From Gallibacter sp963558965 (lineage in GTDB: Bacteria; Bacillota; Clostridia; Peptostreptococcales; Anaerovoracaceae), in NCBI GenBank assembly GCA_963558965.1, contig CAUWIT010000010.1, positions 9,019 through 73,018 on the forward strand: a stretch of DNA of 64,000 nt. The letters are read 5' to 3'. The position numbers and the translations under genes were made by a program. Each line of letters starts with the position of its first letter. Positions within the stretch are counted from its first letter, which is position 1. Positions 27,601-36,586 of the stretch are shown one piece after another. The notes below the pieces were generated by a model. That model was not told the origin of the DNA and searched no databases. It saw nothing but the letters and a program-made list of their open reading frames with translations.

Positions 27601-30600
27601 TATTTCCACCTGTATTAAATAATTTTTTCTGTGTTTTTGCATCAACAGTTGTCCATTCATTTGAACCCTCAACTCTATAGTTAATTACCTGTTTGCTGTC
27701 TTTTAACGGACTGCTTAACCAAGTTATGCTCTTTTGTGTTGATGGGTCTTTTGTAATATTAAATCTTACTGCTGTTGCGCTACCTGTATTTTCGCCCTGA
27801 GCATCATAAACTTCTAACTTATACTGGAATGACAATGCTCCTTTGTCATCCTTTGCATAAATCACATAAGTTCCAGCTGTTCCATTAAAGATGTTTGTAA
27901 CTAATTCGCCTTTTTCATTTGTCTTACCTATAAGCGAATTATCTTCTTTATAGATACCAACCTCAGGAACTAATTTTCCATTTATGTCAGTGACTTTAAT
28001 AACAGCATCTGATTCTCCTACTATAACAGGATCGACTGAAATGTTGTATGGAGCAACAATATTCATTGACTTTTCTGTAGTAGAGAATGTGTCATAATAC
28101 TTTGATAATGTTAAGAAATTACCATTTTTTACTGTGTAAGTAAATTTATCTTCTGGTTTTAAGTTACTTGGAACTTTAACACTAAGTGTTGCAATAACAT
28201 TATCCTCGTTTGAAATTGATACTGTGCCATTCTCATCAGTTTTTCTGTTTGCCTTAATAGTTATAGTTTTGTTAAATTTACTGTAACTATCAGTTCCTTC
28301 AAAGTCTTTTGAATACTTAACTTCATATTCTTTAAACATATTTCCTAACTGAATTACAGTCTTACTTGTATCAACTGTATTATCTGAAGCCTTGATTTGT
28401 AGATTAACAGTTTCTCCAAGCACTGCACTTTTTTCAGCAGGTACAACTTCTACTGTTGTTTTTTCATTTGTTTTACCATTGTCAACAATAAAATATCTAG
28501 TGTCTTTTGTCTCATTACCAAATTTATCTCTTACAGCAACAGCTATAGTATGTACACCATTGCTCAATTTTAGATTATTTAGCTGAGCTTTTATATCAGT
28601 TTTACCAAATTGGTATCTGTCATTGTCAACTACGTTTTCACCGTCGATATACATTCTTACAGTAGCTAAATCTATACCTGAAGTATACTTATTTTGTACG
28701 TCTTCGTAAATAGACTCTATAGTTACTGTATCTTCATTAATTGTAGCTCCTGACTCTAATTCTTTGCCATTTACTGTAATAGATTTAATCTTTGGTTCGT
28801 CTACGTCATCCATATTTGTTCCGTATACAAACTGTAAATTATCAAAGTAGATTGAATCAGCAGTCTTAGTTCCCATCTTTGTACCAGATACATACATCAA
28901 ACGCAATGTCATATTAGGTTGGATTGTATATGGTGGCTGTACTTTAGTTAAATCAGCCTCTAAGTACTTCCATCCTTCCCAATATATACCTGGCTGTGCT
29001 TTACCATTTACAACATCTTCGTTTTTAGGTTCTAATGTAAAGTTATACGGTATATTCGCTCCAGAGCCATCACCAACATAACCTCTTAACCAGAAACCTG
29101 CCTGAGAACCTTCACCCTTATATTCTATGCCAACACCTTCTGGAGCATATACCCATACACCAATAGCTGTTGGAACACCAGGGATTTCCATTCCTTTTGA
29201 AGTACCGATACAAGCACCTTCTGTAACTGCTCCACATTCTCTAAAGTCGTAGTTTAATTTAAGTGATTTTGAACCAAATCTTACAGGTTCATCAGATTGA
29301 ATATCTGCAATCTCTACTGATTCTTTACCACCTCTACCATAGTTTTTAGTTGAAAGAATACCTGGAGTTTCTTCATTTCCGATATAGTAATCAGAAGCAG
29401 AAGTCACTGATCCATCTTCATTTTTGACATCTTCAAAATCCCAAACAGTTACTGGCAGTTTACCAACAATAACTTTTATAGTACCTTTTACATTTTTGTC
29501 ATGTACAGATACTGCAGTAGCAGTACCAGTTAAACTTTCACCATCTGAAGATGTAAAAACATTACCCTTAAATGTTCCTAATTTAGGTTCACTTAAATTC
29601 CAATCAAAGTCGCCATCTTTATAATTTACGTCTCTACCTTTACTTCTTACAATAAGACCTAAATCAGATGACTGTTCAAATCCAAGACTCACTTCTTCGC
29701 TTGCAAATGAAATTTGATCTGGAACTGCGATTTCTATTGTAGTTTCACCAACTACTTTATTATCTTTTAATAGATTTACAGTGACCTTACCTGTTTTATC
29801 ATTTGATTTAAATACACCTGTTGATTCGTCTATAGTACCCAAATCTTTGCTGTTATCAGCTAGTTTGAATTTTACACCTCCTGGAAGGTCCATAGCAAAA
29901 CCAGCTGTATCTACACCTTTTGCATCAAAATCAACTTTTGAATTAGGTGTATATACTTCATTGTTTGGGCTTAATTGTGCATGACTGAAAACTCCTGTTT
30001 TCTCAGCCTTTGATACAATTAAAATAGATGAACTTACAGCTCTTTCGGCACCATCTGCAGGATTATTTCTTACTACAAGTTCTTTTGTACCTTCAGGTCT
30101 ACCTGCATATGTAGATGATCCACCACCATCAAGTGCCAAAGCAATTTCACAACCTTCTGCTGCAAACATTTCTCCCATTTCTTTGTATGTTCTACCATTT
30201 GAAACAGGAGGCTGAAGGCCATGAGTTACAAATGTTACAATTGTTCCATCAGGTTTAATACCAATTGCAGTACGGCTGTATTTTATTTCACCATACGCAT
30301 TACTCTCTTCAACTGGTTTTCCGTCTTTTACAAGAACCTGGTCTCCACCTACTGCCATATCTAAATCGCTTAGGTCTTCACTATTTCTTATAACTGACTT
30401 ACCATCTTTTGTAACACCGAAATACCATCTGCCACTAGCATCATTGTATTTCTTACCTTCAATTACTAGTGCACCCATAGGAGCACCATTAGCCATATTG
30501 AAAAAATCAGCATTTATTCCGGCAACAACAGTTTCGCCAGGATGATTTTTTTCATACGCAGCTGCCTGCTTAGTAGTTGGTGTCAATGACCAACTGTCAG

Positions 30601-30886
30601 CGTTATCTTTACCATAGCCAGCCTTTACTTTAAGCGTATCACTTGGCTTAATTTCGCACAAGAAATCAATTTTCTGATCTTGTCCTTGTGCATTTTGACT
30701 CACTACTTTATGTTCTGTAACGCCTTCAGAGATTTTTGTAATTGTATCTTTTACAATTGTTTCTCCCTTCGCAGCACCTTCCCAAGCATCTGTCGCAGCC
30801 ATGCCTGTTGCTATAAATGTCGAAAATAGCATTGCAATAACTAAAGTAAATAGAGTTACTTTCTTGATTTTTACATGTTTATGCAT
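24668..30886 (-). CDS. Giant secreted phosphodiester glycosidase-metallophosphatase fusion with FN3 repeats
   Basis: 2072 residues. A signal peptide (1-30) is followed by a NAGPA-type phosphodiester glycosidase domain (about 80-295, with VVAGINADFFNMANGAPMGA and ALALDGGGSSTYAG). Several Ig-like or carbohydrate-binding-like segments follow (about 300-1070), then a purple-acid-phosphatase-like FN3. Next is a calcineurin-like metallophosphatase (about 1140-1330, with IGDIQD, GDAVDN, MGNHEYYG, LTSHQPP, FSGHDHS). Two small Cys pairs come next (CDVCHK, CRKCG), then five C-terminal FN3 repeats (about 1625-2072). The glycosidase family cleaves sugar-phosphate diesters, and the second enzyme is a phosphatase, so it looks built to strip and dephosphorylate a phosphodiester-linked surface glycan. 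AGGGGGAGAGAA precedes the ATG. No LPXTG or transmembrane anchor is seen. Confidence 0.85.
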   Translation of the reverse strand: MHKHVKIKKVTLFTLVIAMLFSTFIATGMAATDAWEGAAKGETIVKDTITKISEGVTEHKVVSQNAQGQDQKIDFLCEIKPSDTLKVKAGYGKDNADSWSLTPTTKQAAAYEKNHPGETVVAGINADFFNMANGAPMGALVIEGKKYNDASGRWYFGVTKDGKSVIRNSEDLSDLDMAVGGDQVLVKDGKPVEESNAYGEIKYSRTAIGIKPDGTIVTFVTHGLQPPVSNGRTYKEMGEMFAAEGCEIALALDGGGSSTYAGRPEGTKELVVRNNPADGAERAVSSSILIVSKAEKTGVFSHAQLSPNNEVYTPNSKVDFDAKGVDTAGFAMDLPGGVKFKLADNSKDLGTIDESTGVFKSNDKTGKVTVNLLKDNKVVGETTIEIAVPDQISFASEEVSLGFEQSSDLGLIVRSKGRDVNYKDGDFDWNLSEPKLGTFKGNVFTSSDGESLTGTATAVSVHDKNVKGTIKVIVGKLPVTVWDFEDVKNEDGSVTSASDYYIGNEETPGILSTKNYGRGGKESVEIADIQSDEPVRFGSKSLKLNYDFRECGAVTEGACIGTSKGMEIPGVPTAIGVWVYAPEGVGIEYKGEGSQAGFWLRGYVGDGSGANIPYNFTLEPKNEDVVNGKAQPGIYWEGWKYLEADLTKVQPPYTIQPNMTLRLMYVSGTKMGTKTADSIYFDNLQFVYGTNMDDVDEPKIKSITVNGKELESGATINEDTVTIESIYEDVQNKYTSGIDLATVRMYIDGENVVDNDRYQFGKTDIKAQLNNLKLSNGVHTIAVAVRDKFGNETKDTRYFIVDNGKTNEKTTVEVVPAEKSAVLGETVNLQIKASDNTVDTSKTVIQLGNMFKEYEVKYSKDFEGTDSYSKFNKTITIKANRKTDENGTVSISNEDNVIATLSVKVPSNLKPEDKFTYTVKNGNFLTLSKYYDTFSTTEKSMNIVAPYNISVDPVIVGESDAVIKVTDINGKLVPEVGIYKEDNSLIGKTNEKGELVTNIFNGTAGTYVIYAKDDKGALSFQYKLEVYDAQGENTGSATAVRFNITKDPSTQKSITWLSSPLKDSKQVINYRVEGSNEWTTVDAKTQKKLFNTGGNKISNVNGVELKGLTPNTTYEYQLGTENAMSEVKKFTTDGSANNFFIIGDIQDPENLTNLEKIVDQLGSKYDFGIQIGDAVDNAANYDEWKSVGNLVGANKLGDTEVLSVMGNHEYYGDADADIAAAMYNHPNSKEGGYFSVERGDVYIASINFATTKSQIQEAINWLKEDAKKSNAKWKILTSHQPPYYTNSVGGNDLIYDMFPDAVEEAGIDLVFSGHDHSVGRTNMLKDDKINEKDGVVYYLCGAAGSKRYPMTTQDKFDYKTIFHFVEDSYGASYLTATVADEEINIDVRDVTNGALLDSFTLESKCKRNGHKNVYDPKTNEVKCDVCHKVDDKFSGAIKDKDGNEYYLRAGKPVKSEWVIVDKDVAYYGANGIKEKLTIEEKKSTCLVDGYIKYTSESGAVKQIDYIDAGGHDYQKDGEVWTCRKCGTVSVKMSDTKVSLSYDKCTWTGKGRTPATTAIAPDGRKLANKGEGRDYYSTYKNNVDVGEATVTLTAAKYGIYVDLNDWRGNCRGSIKAHYTIHPDAPKNAVVKMDGKTANVTWEAAKAADEYVVYQSINGEAWEEIGATKYTSFEVQDVNDMNSYRFRVYSRAEGKKANGEIASFDSLTSTTATLSRANLVVKASNRPVDGKPQLDWNKLANADSYQVYRSVENKVGTFYKLSTTKGTHFVNTSAKSGETYYYKVRPVSKDGKVGAFGDVVKIKCSPTILSLKTDNLENGTPTLEWAKVKGDVRYELYKSKANKAGTFSRVYSGSKLMYKDTSAKEGTTYYYKIRVVSNSGIYGEFSKVVSNKVRYMPLKIKTINRDVDGVPVIKWNKVPNTKAYEVYRSTENKKGTFKKLFTAKKGTSLINTSAKPGTTYYYKVRRVSATGAKGSFSNVVKNSVKPAEIKATISLRSKDGKPIIKWTKVVGAEKYEVYRSTVNKKGTFKKLYTAKGTSLTNTSAKKGTKYYYKVRAISKSAKGTFSNVVGVKVR

Positions 30887-30959
30887 TTCTCTCCCCCTCT
30901 CTATAACTCATAAATATAACTTATATTTATAAATATAATTGCTGCAAAATTATATTTAT

Positions 30960-33629
30960 TTACTTTATTTTGCCTGTTTTAACTTTAGAATAGTTTGAAT
31001 ATACTTTTTTGCCATCAACTACTTTATATGCTCTTATCTTCCAATAATATGTTCTACCCTTTTTCAAATTAGAGTTTAATAGTGATCTTGATTTTGAGCT
31101 AGCTGTATAAACTAATTTATATGAGCTTGACTTATTTACTGTAGCTCTATAAATCTGGTAACCACTTGCACCTGATACACCATTCCATCTAACTCTCATT
31201 TTGCTTGAGCTTACCTTTTCTATCTTAGTAATTTGTGGAGAAGATAATGTTGTCTTCTTGCTAATTACTTTTGAATATGGTGAATATATAGTTTTACTAC
31301 CAACTTTTTTGTATGCTCTAACTTTCCAATAATAAGTTTTTCCTGTTAAAAGGCCTTTGCACTGTACAGATCTATATTTTGAGCTTACTGTACTTACACG
31401 TTTAAATGCACTTGACTTATTTGTTGTTGCTCTATAAATCTGATACCCACTTGCACCTGATACACTACTCCACTTAATTCTCATACTTGTTGAACCCAAA
31501 ACATCAGCACTTACACTTGTTGGAGCTTTAACAGTTTGAACTGAAGTTCCAGGTATTTTAACTGAAACAACTTTAGAGTATAAACCATAATTCTTTTTAC
31601 CATTTGAATCAGTCTTAAACGCTACCATTTTGTAGTAATATGTTTTGCCTTTTTCAACTGAACTATTTTTTAAAGATATCCAGTTTGCAGGTGCATTTGA
31701 AATTTTAGTATATTTACCTGTTTGAGATGTTGCTCTATAAATTTCATATCCTGATGCACCGCTAATTTTATTCCAACTTAAATTTACAACATTGCTAACT
31801 AATTTAGCTTTTAAATTTGGAGCAGCTAACTGTTTTGGTTCTTCAAACTTCAAAGTATAATCGTTTGCAGTTGTTGTATCTAACTCAAACTCATAATATA
31901 CTCCACCTTGTGCCGCATTTGTCTCAGTTGCTTTTATGCTAACTTTTTTGCCATTTTTATCATAGCATCCAAGGAAATCTATGCCCTCTTTTGCATGTAC
32001 TTTTAATGTTAGTTTTTCTTTTAATCCAGTAGCATCGTATACTAAACTAAAAGTACCACTATTTTTATCACTGCTCTTAATAGTTATAGCTTTTCCTTTA
32101 ATTGTATTAAAAGCTGCTTTTTCTAATAAGTTGTTTTGTAGTTTAATCTGCTTTAATTTCTCTAATTTATCTGCGTTCAATGATGTTATCTTGTTAAAAT
32201 TAGCAGATATCTGCTCCAAGTTTACACAATCATTAAGATTATCCAATGAAGTAATACTATTACTGTGGATTAATAGATTCTTTAACTGTGATAATCCAGA
32301 TAGATTTAAACTACCTACTAATCCTTTTTCCTGCCATGAAAGAAGTCTAACTTTACCAAATCCATTTGTTTCAATATTATTTGTTGAATCACTAGATTTG
32401 CTGTTATACCATGTGCTCATATCATTGGCATTAAACTTAGAGTTTACTTTTTTACCATTTTCATTGCTGTTTCTTGTTAAAAAGCTCTGCAAAGACTTAT
32501 AGTCCGCAGTATTGCTACCTACAACTGCAAGTGAGCCATTCCTATACATCTTGTATCTATAAGCGTTTGAAAAGAACTCAATGCTAGGATCAAAATATTG
32601 ATATCTTGCAAGTCCTTTAGTAGTTGCTTCATCATTTGCTATAATCCATTTTCCACCTTCATATCTCTTATTAGTTGAACGTGTAGCATCGATTATAACC
32701 CATCTGCCATCTACATAAGCTTCAACCCAAGTATGGTTTACTTTTGTCCCTACATTTGCCCAACTTTGATTTGGTGTTGTACGAACAGTACCCTGCGCTA
32801 ATCTACAAGGAATTCCTTCACTTCTTGCCATAGCAACCATTAATGCAGAATATCCATCACAAACAGTCTTAACTTTTTGATTTGAGTTAAGTTTTGTAAT
32901 AAGTACATATGGATTTATTTCTGATGTTAAATTTCCATTAAATGCATCAGTATCATAATACAAATTAGTTCCTAAATACTCATACATTTTCTTCAATTTA
33001 TCATAATTATTACTTGCTCCTTTTACAACTTTATCTGTAAAAGTACCTATTACATTGCACTGTTCAGTTGTTAGAGCTTTTCCATTAAGAACATAATCAT
33101 GCTTAAGTGTTTTATCTTTGTAAATTTCAGGACTGTATGCTTCGCCTTCTTCAATTATATTTTTATTATTTTCAAGAATGTCTGTATATCTTAGCAAAGC
33201 TCCAGTTCCATTACCCTTTTTAAAAGTAACATCCCTGAAAAAGTAATCCCAGTTTTTATCAAAACGACACAAAACATAATATTCCCCTGCAGAAATATCT
33301 TTTGTATTTGCCTTTATAGTAAATGATCCATTTTTAATTTCTGCTGATGTCTCAGCATATTTTTGATCATCTGTTGTATTTGCTTTTTTCAAAAAGAAAT
33401 TTACCTTTTTTACATTAGAAAATAAAGTTTTTCCACTAATTGTAATGCTTTCACCATTTGATGAAGCTGTTACTGTTATATTATCCTTTGTAAAAGTTTT
33501 TGAAGTACTATATGTTTGAACGGTATCTATTTTTTCCGCTGCTTTTACTTCATTACTAAATAATGGCACATTACTAAATAGCAATGATACTATCAATGCT
33601 ATAGTCACCATCTTTTTTGCTTTTTTCAT
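30960..33629 (-). CDS. Secreted transglutaminase-like protein with leucine-rich and FN3 repeats
   Basis: 889 residues. A signal peptide (1-31) and a beta-rich N-terminal domain (about 45-135) precede a transglutaminase-like papain-fold domain. Its triad is visible: Cys in KTVCDGYSALMVAMARSEGI (about residue 256), His in VNHTWVEAYV (about 296) and Asp in WVIIDATRS (about 312). A short leucine-rich segment follows (about 435-505; LKNLLIHSNSITSLDNL). Three C-terminal FN3 repeats (about 605-889) all carry GASGYxIYRAT and TYYxKxxA patterns. Bacterial members act as proteases, amidases or cross-linking enzymes. It has its own promoter, unlike its small neighbours, and lies inside the polymer locus. 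A surface role is certain; the substrate is not. Confidence 0.83.
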   Translation of the reverse strand: MKKAKKMVTIALIVSLLFSNVPLFSNEVKAAEKIDTVQTYSTSKTFTKDNITVTASSNGESITISGKTLFSNVKKVNFFLKKANTTDDQKYAETSAEIKNGSFTIKANTKDISAGEYYVLCRFDKNWDYFFRDVTFKKGNGTGALLRYTDILENNKNIIEEGEAYSPEIYKDKTLKHDYVLNGKALTTEQCNVIGTFTDKVVKGASNNYDKLKKMYEYLGTNLYYDTDAFNGNLTSEINPYVLITKLNSNQKVKTVCDGYSALMVAMARSEGIPCRLAQGTVRTTPNQSWANVGTKVNHTWVEAYVDGRWVIIDATRSTNKRYEGGKWIIANDEATTKGLARYQYFDPSIEFFSNAYRYKMYRNGSLAVVGSNTADYKSLQSFLTRNSNENGKKVNSKFNANDMSTWYNSKSSDSTNNIETNGFGKVRLLSWQEKGLVGSLNLSGLSQLKNLLIHSNSITSLDNLNDCVNLEQISANFNKITSLNADKLEKLKQIKLQNNLLEKAAFNTIKGKAITIKSSDKNSGTFSLVYDATGLKEKLTLKVHAKEGIDFLGCYDKNGKKVSIKATETNAAQGGVYYEFELDTTTANDYTLKFEEPKQLAAPNLKAKLVSNVVNLSWNKISGASGYEIYRATSQTGKYTKISNAPANWISLKNSSVEKGKTYYYKMVAFKTDSNGKKNYGLYSKVVSVKIPGTSVQTVKAPTSVSADVLGSTSMRIKWSSVSGASGYQIYRATTNKSSAFKRVSTVSSKYRSVQCKGLLTGKTYYWKVRAYKKVGSKTIYSPYSKVISKKTTLSSPQITKIEKVSSSKMRVRWNGVSGASGYQIYRATVNKSSSYKLVYTASSKSRSLLNSNLKKGRTYYWKIRAYKVVDGKKVYSNYSKVKTGKIK

Positions 33630-33706
33630 AAATTTTTACCTCGCTAATTCATACACTTAATTAAATTATCACTTTCCATATAATTTATATAATACCATCA
33701 GTCAGT

Positions 33707-33736
33707 ATTGTATCATTTATACTTATCTTTCGTCAA
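33707..33736 (-). promoter_or_regulatory. Promoter of the transglutaminase-like gene
   Basis: On the minus strand TTGACG (33736-33731), 18-base spacer, TACAAT (33712-33707), about 78 bases upstream of the start. The 160-base gap holds no other gene. Confidence 0.6.
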
Positions 33737-33789
33737 TATATTACATGATTTAATGCAGTTTATCTAATATATAAATTGATTTTCAGAAG

Positions 33790-34185
33790 TTATATATCCT
33801 TTATATCCTTTTTTATTGATGTTGTTGAAATATCTGGTGTTCTTTCTAGGTATACTACTTCAACACCTTCATCTTTCAAAAAATCAAACTTACCAGCCCA
33901 ATCATTGCCTATAACAAAAGTATCAATATGATATTCTTTAATATCTGTCTTCTTTTGTTCCCAAGATTCTTCTGGAATAACTAAATCCACATATCTAATT
34001 GCCTCAAGCAATTGTTTTCTTTGTTCGTAGCTAAAATAACATTTTTTATTTTTTTCCACTAAATTGAACTCATCTGTTGATAAACCTACAATAAGATAGT
34101 CACCTAGTTCCTTTGCTCTTCTTAATAAGTTAATATGTCCATAGTGCAGCAAATCAAATGTACCATATGTAATAATTCTTTTCAT
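33790..34185 (-). CDS. tagD: Glycerol-3-phosphate cytidylyltransferase-like protein (TagD type)
   Basis: Makes CDP-glycerol (or a related CDP-polyol) from CTP, the donor for the three glycerophosphotransferase-like enzymes of this locus. It is 131 residues from ATG 34185. The upstream gene's last codons supply GTGAGGA as ribosome binding site, so the longer GTG start at 34197 is unlikely. Nucleotidyltransferase motifs are RIITYGTFDLLHYGHINLL (HxGH, about residues 2-20), VGLSTDEFN, YEQRKQLLEAIRYVD (about 57-71) and RTPDISTTSIKK (the ISTT block at the end). It is last in the long operon starting near 44.7 kb. Confidence 0.9.
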   Translation of the reverse strand: MKRIITYGTFDLLHYGHINLLRRAKELGDYLIVGLSTDEFNLVEKNKKCYFSYEQRKQLLEAIRYVDLVIPEESWEQKKTDIKEYHIDTFVIGNDWAGKFDFLKDEGVEVVYLERTPDISTTSIKKDIKDI

Positions 34186-34193
34186 AATATTCC

Positions 34194-35447
34194 TCACTTA
34201 CTATTTCCAATAATAATATTCGCCAAACGTTCGGAAGCCCTACCGTCATTCATATTATTATATTTTTTATTAAATGCTTCTATTTCATACAAGTTAAATT
34301 CGTCAAGTTTTATAGAATTCAAATTATCTACTAATTCTTTTTCTGATTTTACTACTGGACCTGGCAATTCATCTATATCGATATAAAAACCTCGCAGTTC
34401 ATCCCTATACTCTTCCATATCATACATATAAAATAGTATTGGTCTTTTTAACAATCCATAGTCAAAAAATACACTGGAGTAATCAGTTATTAGCAAATCA
34501 GAAATAATATATAAATCATTTATTTCATCATAATTAGAAACATCATACATAAATCCACTATATTTTTCAAAATTGAAATTATCAGCAACTAAATAATGAG
34601 CTCTAAACAAAATTATGTAATCTTCTTTTAAGTTGTCCATCAAATAGTCAAAGTCAACTTGGCTTTTATATACATATCCGTTTTTAAAATCATGTTGGTT
34701 ATCTCTCCATGTAGGTGCATATAAAATTATTTTTTTGTCTATATTATTAAGACCCAATTTTTCTTTTATATGGTATACATCTTTTTTATCATAATAATTC
34801 AAAAAATCGTTTCGAGGATAACCTATTTCTAAAACTGCATCTTTTTTACCAAATTTCTCTAATTGCCATGCGGATGTAAACTTTTCACTTACAAATTTGC
34901 AGCAAGACAATATATATTTAAATCTAGCAGTATCAGTTTTATATTTCGATTGGATTTCACTAATTGAATTCATAACATTATTTGATTTTGTAATATCATA
35001 TCCAAGTCTCTTTAGAGGTGTTCCATGCCAACATTGTATATAGATTTGTTTTTTATTTGGAATCCATTGATCTACTGCTCTAAAATTAAAAATCCAATAC
35101 TTAGCTTTATGCAAATACTGTTCGCACTCTTTACTTCCATGCATAACAATTTTAGTATTTCTATTTTTCTCTAAAGTTTTATACTCATCTGGGTTTTTAA
35201 AAATCCAAATAAACTGATAGTCTAAAAATCTATCATCTTTTAACATATACTCATAAACTGCTTTTGGGCTACAAGCATATTTTTTTCCGTCGTATGCGCA
35301 AAATGCTATTACATTGTCTTCTGTACTTATTGAAATACCTCTAATCTTATATCTCAATTTAAGTATTCCATAAACTGATTTTCTAGCACATACTCTTAGT
35401 ATCTTAATTCTTTTTACAGTATCCATCAATGCAGATATAATTTTCAA
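34194..35447 (-). CDS. CDP-glycerol glycerophosphotransferase family protein
   Basis: 417 residues, TagB/TagF-like. Diagnostic blocks are IYIQCWHGTPLKRLGYDI (about residues 133-150), KKIILYAPTWRDNQHDFKNG (about 227-246), ILFRAHYLVADN and SDLLITDYSSVFFDYGLLKR (about 301-320). Adds polyol phosphate units to a lipid-linked acceptor at the inner membrane face. It starts at TTG 35447 behind AGGAG, inside the gap left by the previous gene, and its stop overlaps the start region of the TagD-like gene. The WHGTPLK block makes it the most classical of the three transferases and the best candidate for the polymerase. Confidence 0.9.
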   Translation of the reverse strand: MKIISALMDTVKRIKILRVCARKSVYGILKLRYKIRGISISTEDNVIAFCAYDGKKYACSPKAVYEYMLKDDRFLDYQFIWIFKNPDEYKTLEKNRNTKIVMHGSKECEQYLHKAKYWIFNFRAVDQWIPNKKQIYIQCWHGTPLKRLGYDITKSNNVMNSISEIQSKYKTDTARFKYILSCCKFVSEKFTSAWQLEKFGKKDAVLEIGYPRNDFLNYYDKKDVYHIKEKLGLNNIDKKIILYAPTWRDNQHDFKNGYVYKSQVDFDYLMDNLKEDYIILFRAHYLVADNFNFEKYSGFMYDVSNYDEINDLYIISDLLITDYSSVFFDYGLLKRPILFYMYDMEEYRDELRGFYIDIDELPGPVVKSEKELVDNLNSIKLDEFNLYEIEAFNKKYNNMNDGRASERLANIIIGNSK

Positions 35448-35456
35448 AACATACTC

Positions 35457-36572
35457 CTATTTTTTCATTAGACTAACAATAAAATCACTTAATTGTTCCG
35501 TACAATTATCCAAATTTACTTCTATATACTTGTTTAAAAATTCTTCTACTCTTTTTTTATCATAAGACTCTTCTAAAGATTTTTGCAATTTTTTTGCATC
35601 ACTAAATACATATTTTGAAATTGCTTCATTTTCTAAATAAATGTTAAGGCCAACATTATTTGCATATGCAGCAATATCCGGTTGATATATATAGATATCT
35701 TTATTAAGGATTGCTGCTTCAAAGATTATTGCTGAATAATCTGAAATAACCTTGTCTACAACCTTTAGCCAATCCATAGATGAAAAGCTTTCGTCTACTA
35801 TAGCGCCTAATTTTTTTGCCCACAAATAATCATCTTTATCCAAAAAATGTTTTTTTACAATTAAATTAGATGATTCAAAATTAAATCCATCTATAATTTT
35901 TTCAAGTTCCACACTTGCATTTTTTCTAAATGTAGGCGCATATAAAATATTTGTTTTTTCTCTTATACCTGGATATTTGTTATTTATTTGCTCTGCTGTT
36001 TCTTTATCGCTGTTTTTTAAATAATCAATCCTTGGTAAACCCAAATAAATTATTTTATCTTTCTCAACTCTAAAAGCTTCCGAAAAAATTTCACCTGTCA
36101 GATGCCCTGGTGCCATTAGATAATCGTAATTTCTATGCATTTTCATAGTCTCTGCAACTACTCTACTATGTCCATCTGGTGACTCAACATTTTGCCATCC
36201 AAACTTTTTAATTGCACCAAGCGCATGCCACATCTGTATTACTTTTTGATTTGCTTTTTTAGGCAGTACTGAAACTACAATACAATATCCATCTAAAACT
36301 ACAATTTCAGAAATTGACAAATAATAAATTTGTTTAATTATATGTAGACCGTAACTAAAAAGTCCTATAAAATTTTTTTCAATTTTTTTACACAAAATCG
36401 TAGTTTCTATACCATGTTTCTTTAAACTTTTACTTAATAATTCAATATCAAGTGTAGGTTCATTTGCTTGTCTGCTTATTATTACAGCTCTTTTTTGTAG
36501 TTTAAGAGGTTTAAAAAAAAAATTTATAAACCTCATTAATACTACAATTAATTGTATAACTAATTTTTTCAT
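35457..36572 (-). CDS. CDP-glycerol glycerophosphotransferase family protein
   Basis: 371 residues, closest in layout to the transferase at 20.5-21.6 kb: MWHALGAIKKFGWQN (about residues 115-129), TNILYAPTFRKNAS, LIVKKHFLDKDD and DKVISDYSAIIFEAAILNKD (about 274-293). The related pair (WHALG/WHSIG type) may add a primer or side-chain unit, while the WHGTP-type enzyme next door elongates. The N-terminal segment is hydrophobic and basic, as usual for peripheral membrane binding. It lies 14 bases after the tri-modular ATP-grasp gene. Confidence 0.87.
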   Translation of the reverse strand: MKKLVIQLIVVLMRFINFFFKPLKLQKRAVIISRQANEPTLDIELLSKSLKKHGIETTILCKKIEKNFIGLFSYGLHIIKQIYYLSISEIVVLDGYCIVVSVLPKKANQKVIQMWHALGAIKKFGWQNVESPDGHSRVVAETMKMHRNYDYLMAPGHLTGEIFSEAFRVEKDKIIYLGLPRIDYLKNSDKETAEQINNKYPGIREKTNILYAPTFRKNASVELEKIIDGFNFESSNLIVKKHFLDKDDYLWAKKLGAIVDESFSSMDWLKVVDKVISDYSAIIFEAAILNKDIYIYQPDIAAYANNVGLNIYLENEAISKYVFSDAKKLQKSLEESYDKKRVEEFLNKYIEVNLDNCTEQLSDFIVSLMKK

Positions 36573-36586
36573 ATCTATTTACCAGC

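Noticed and set aside
31981..32502. A 173-codon plus-strand frame opposite the transglutaminase-like gene
   Set aside because: Antisense to a well-supported secreted protein; hydrophobic composition is what reverse frames of AT-rich genes give.
24668..33629. Repeated sequence in the FN3 regions as possible CRISPR or DNA repeats
   Set aside because: The repetition is at the protein level with about 90-residue spacing and variable DNA, not short identical repeats with spacers.
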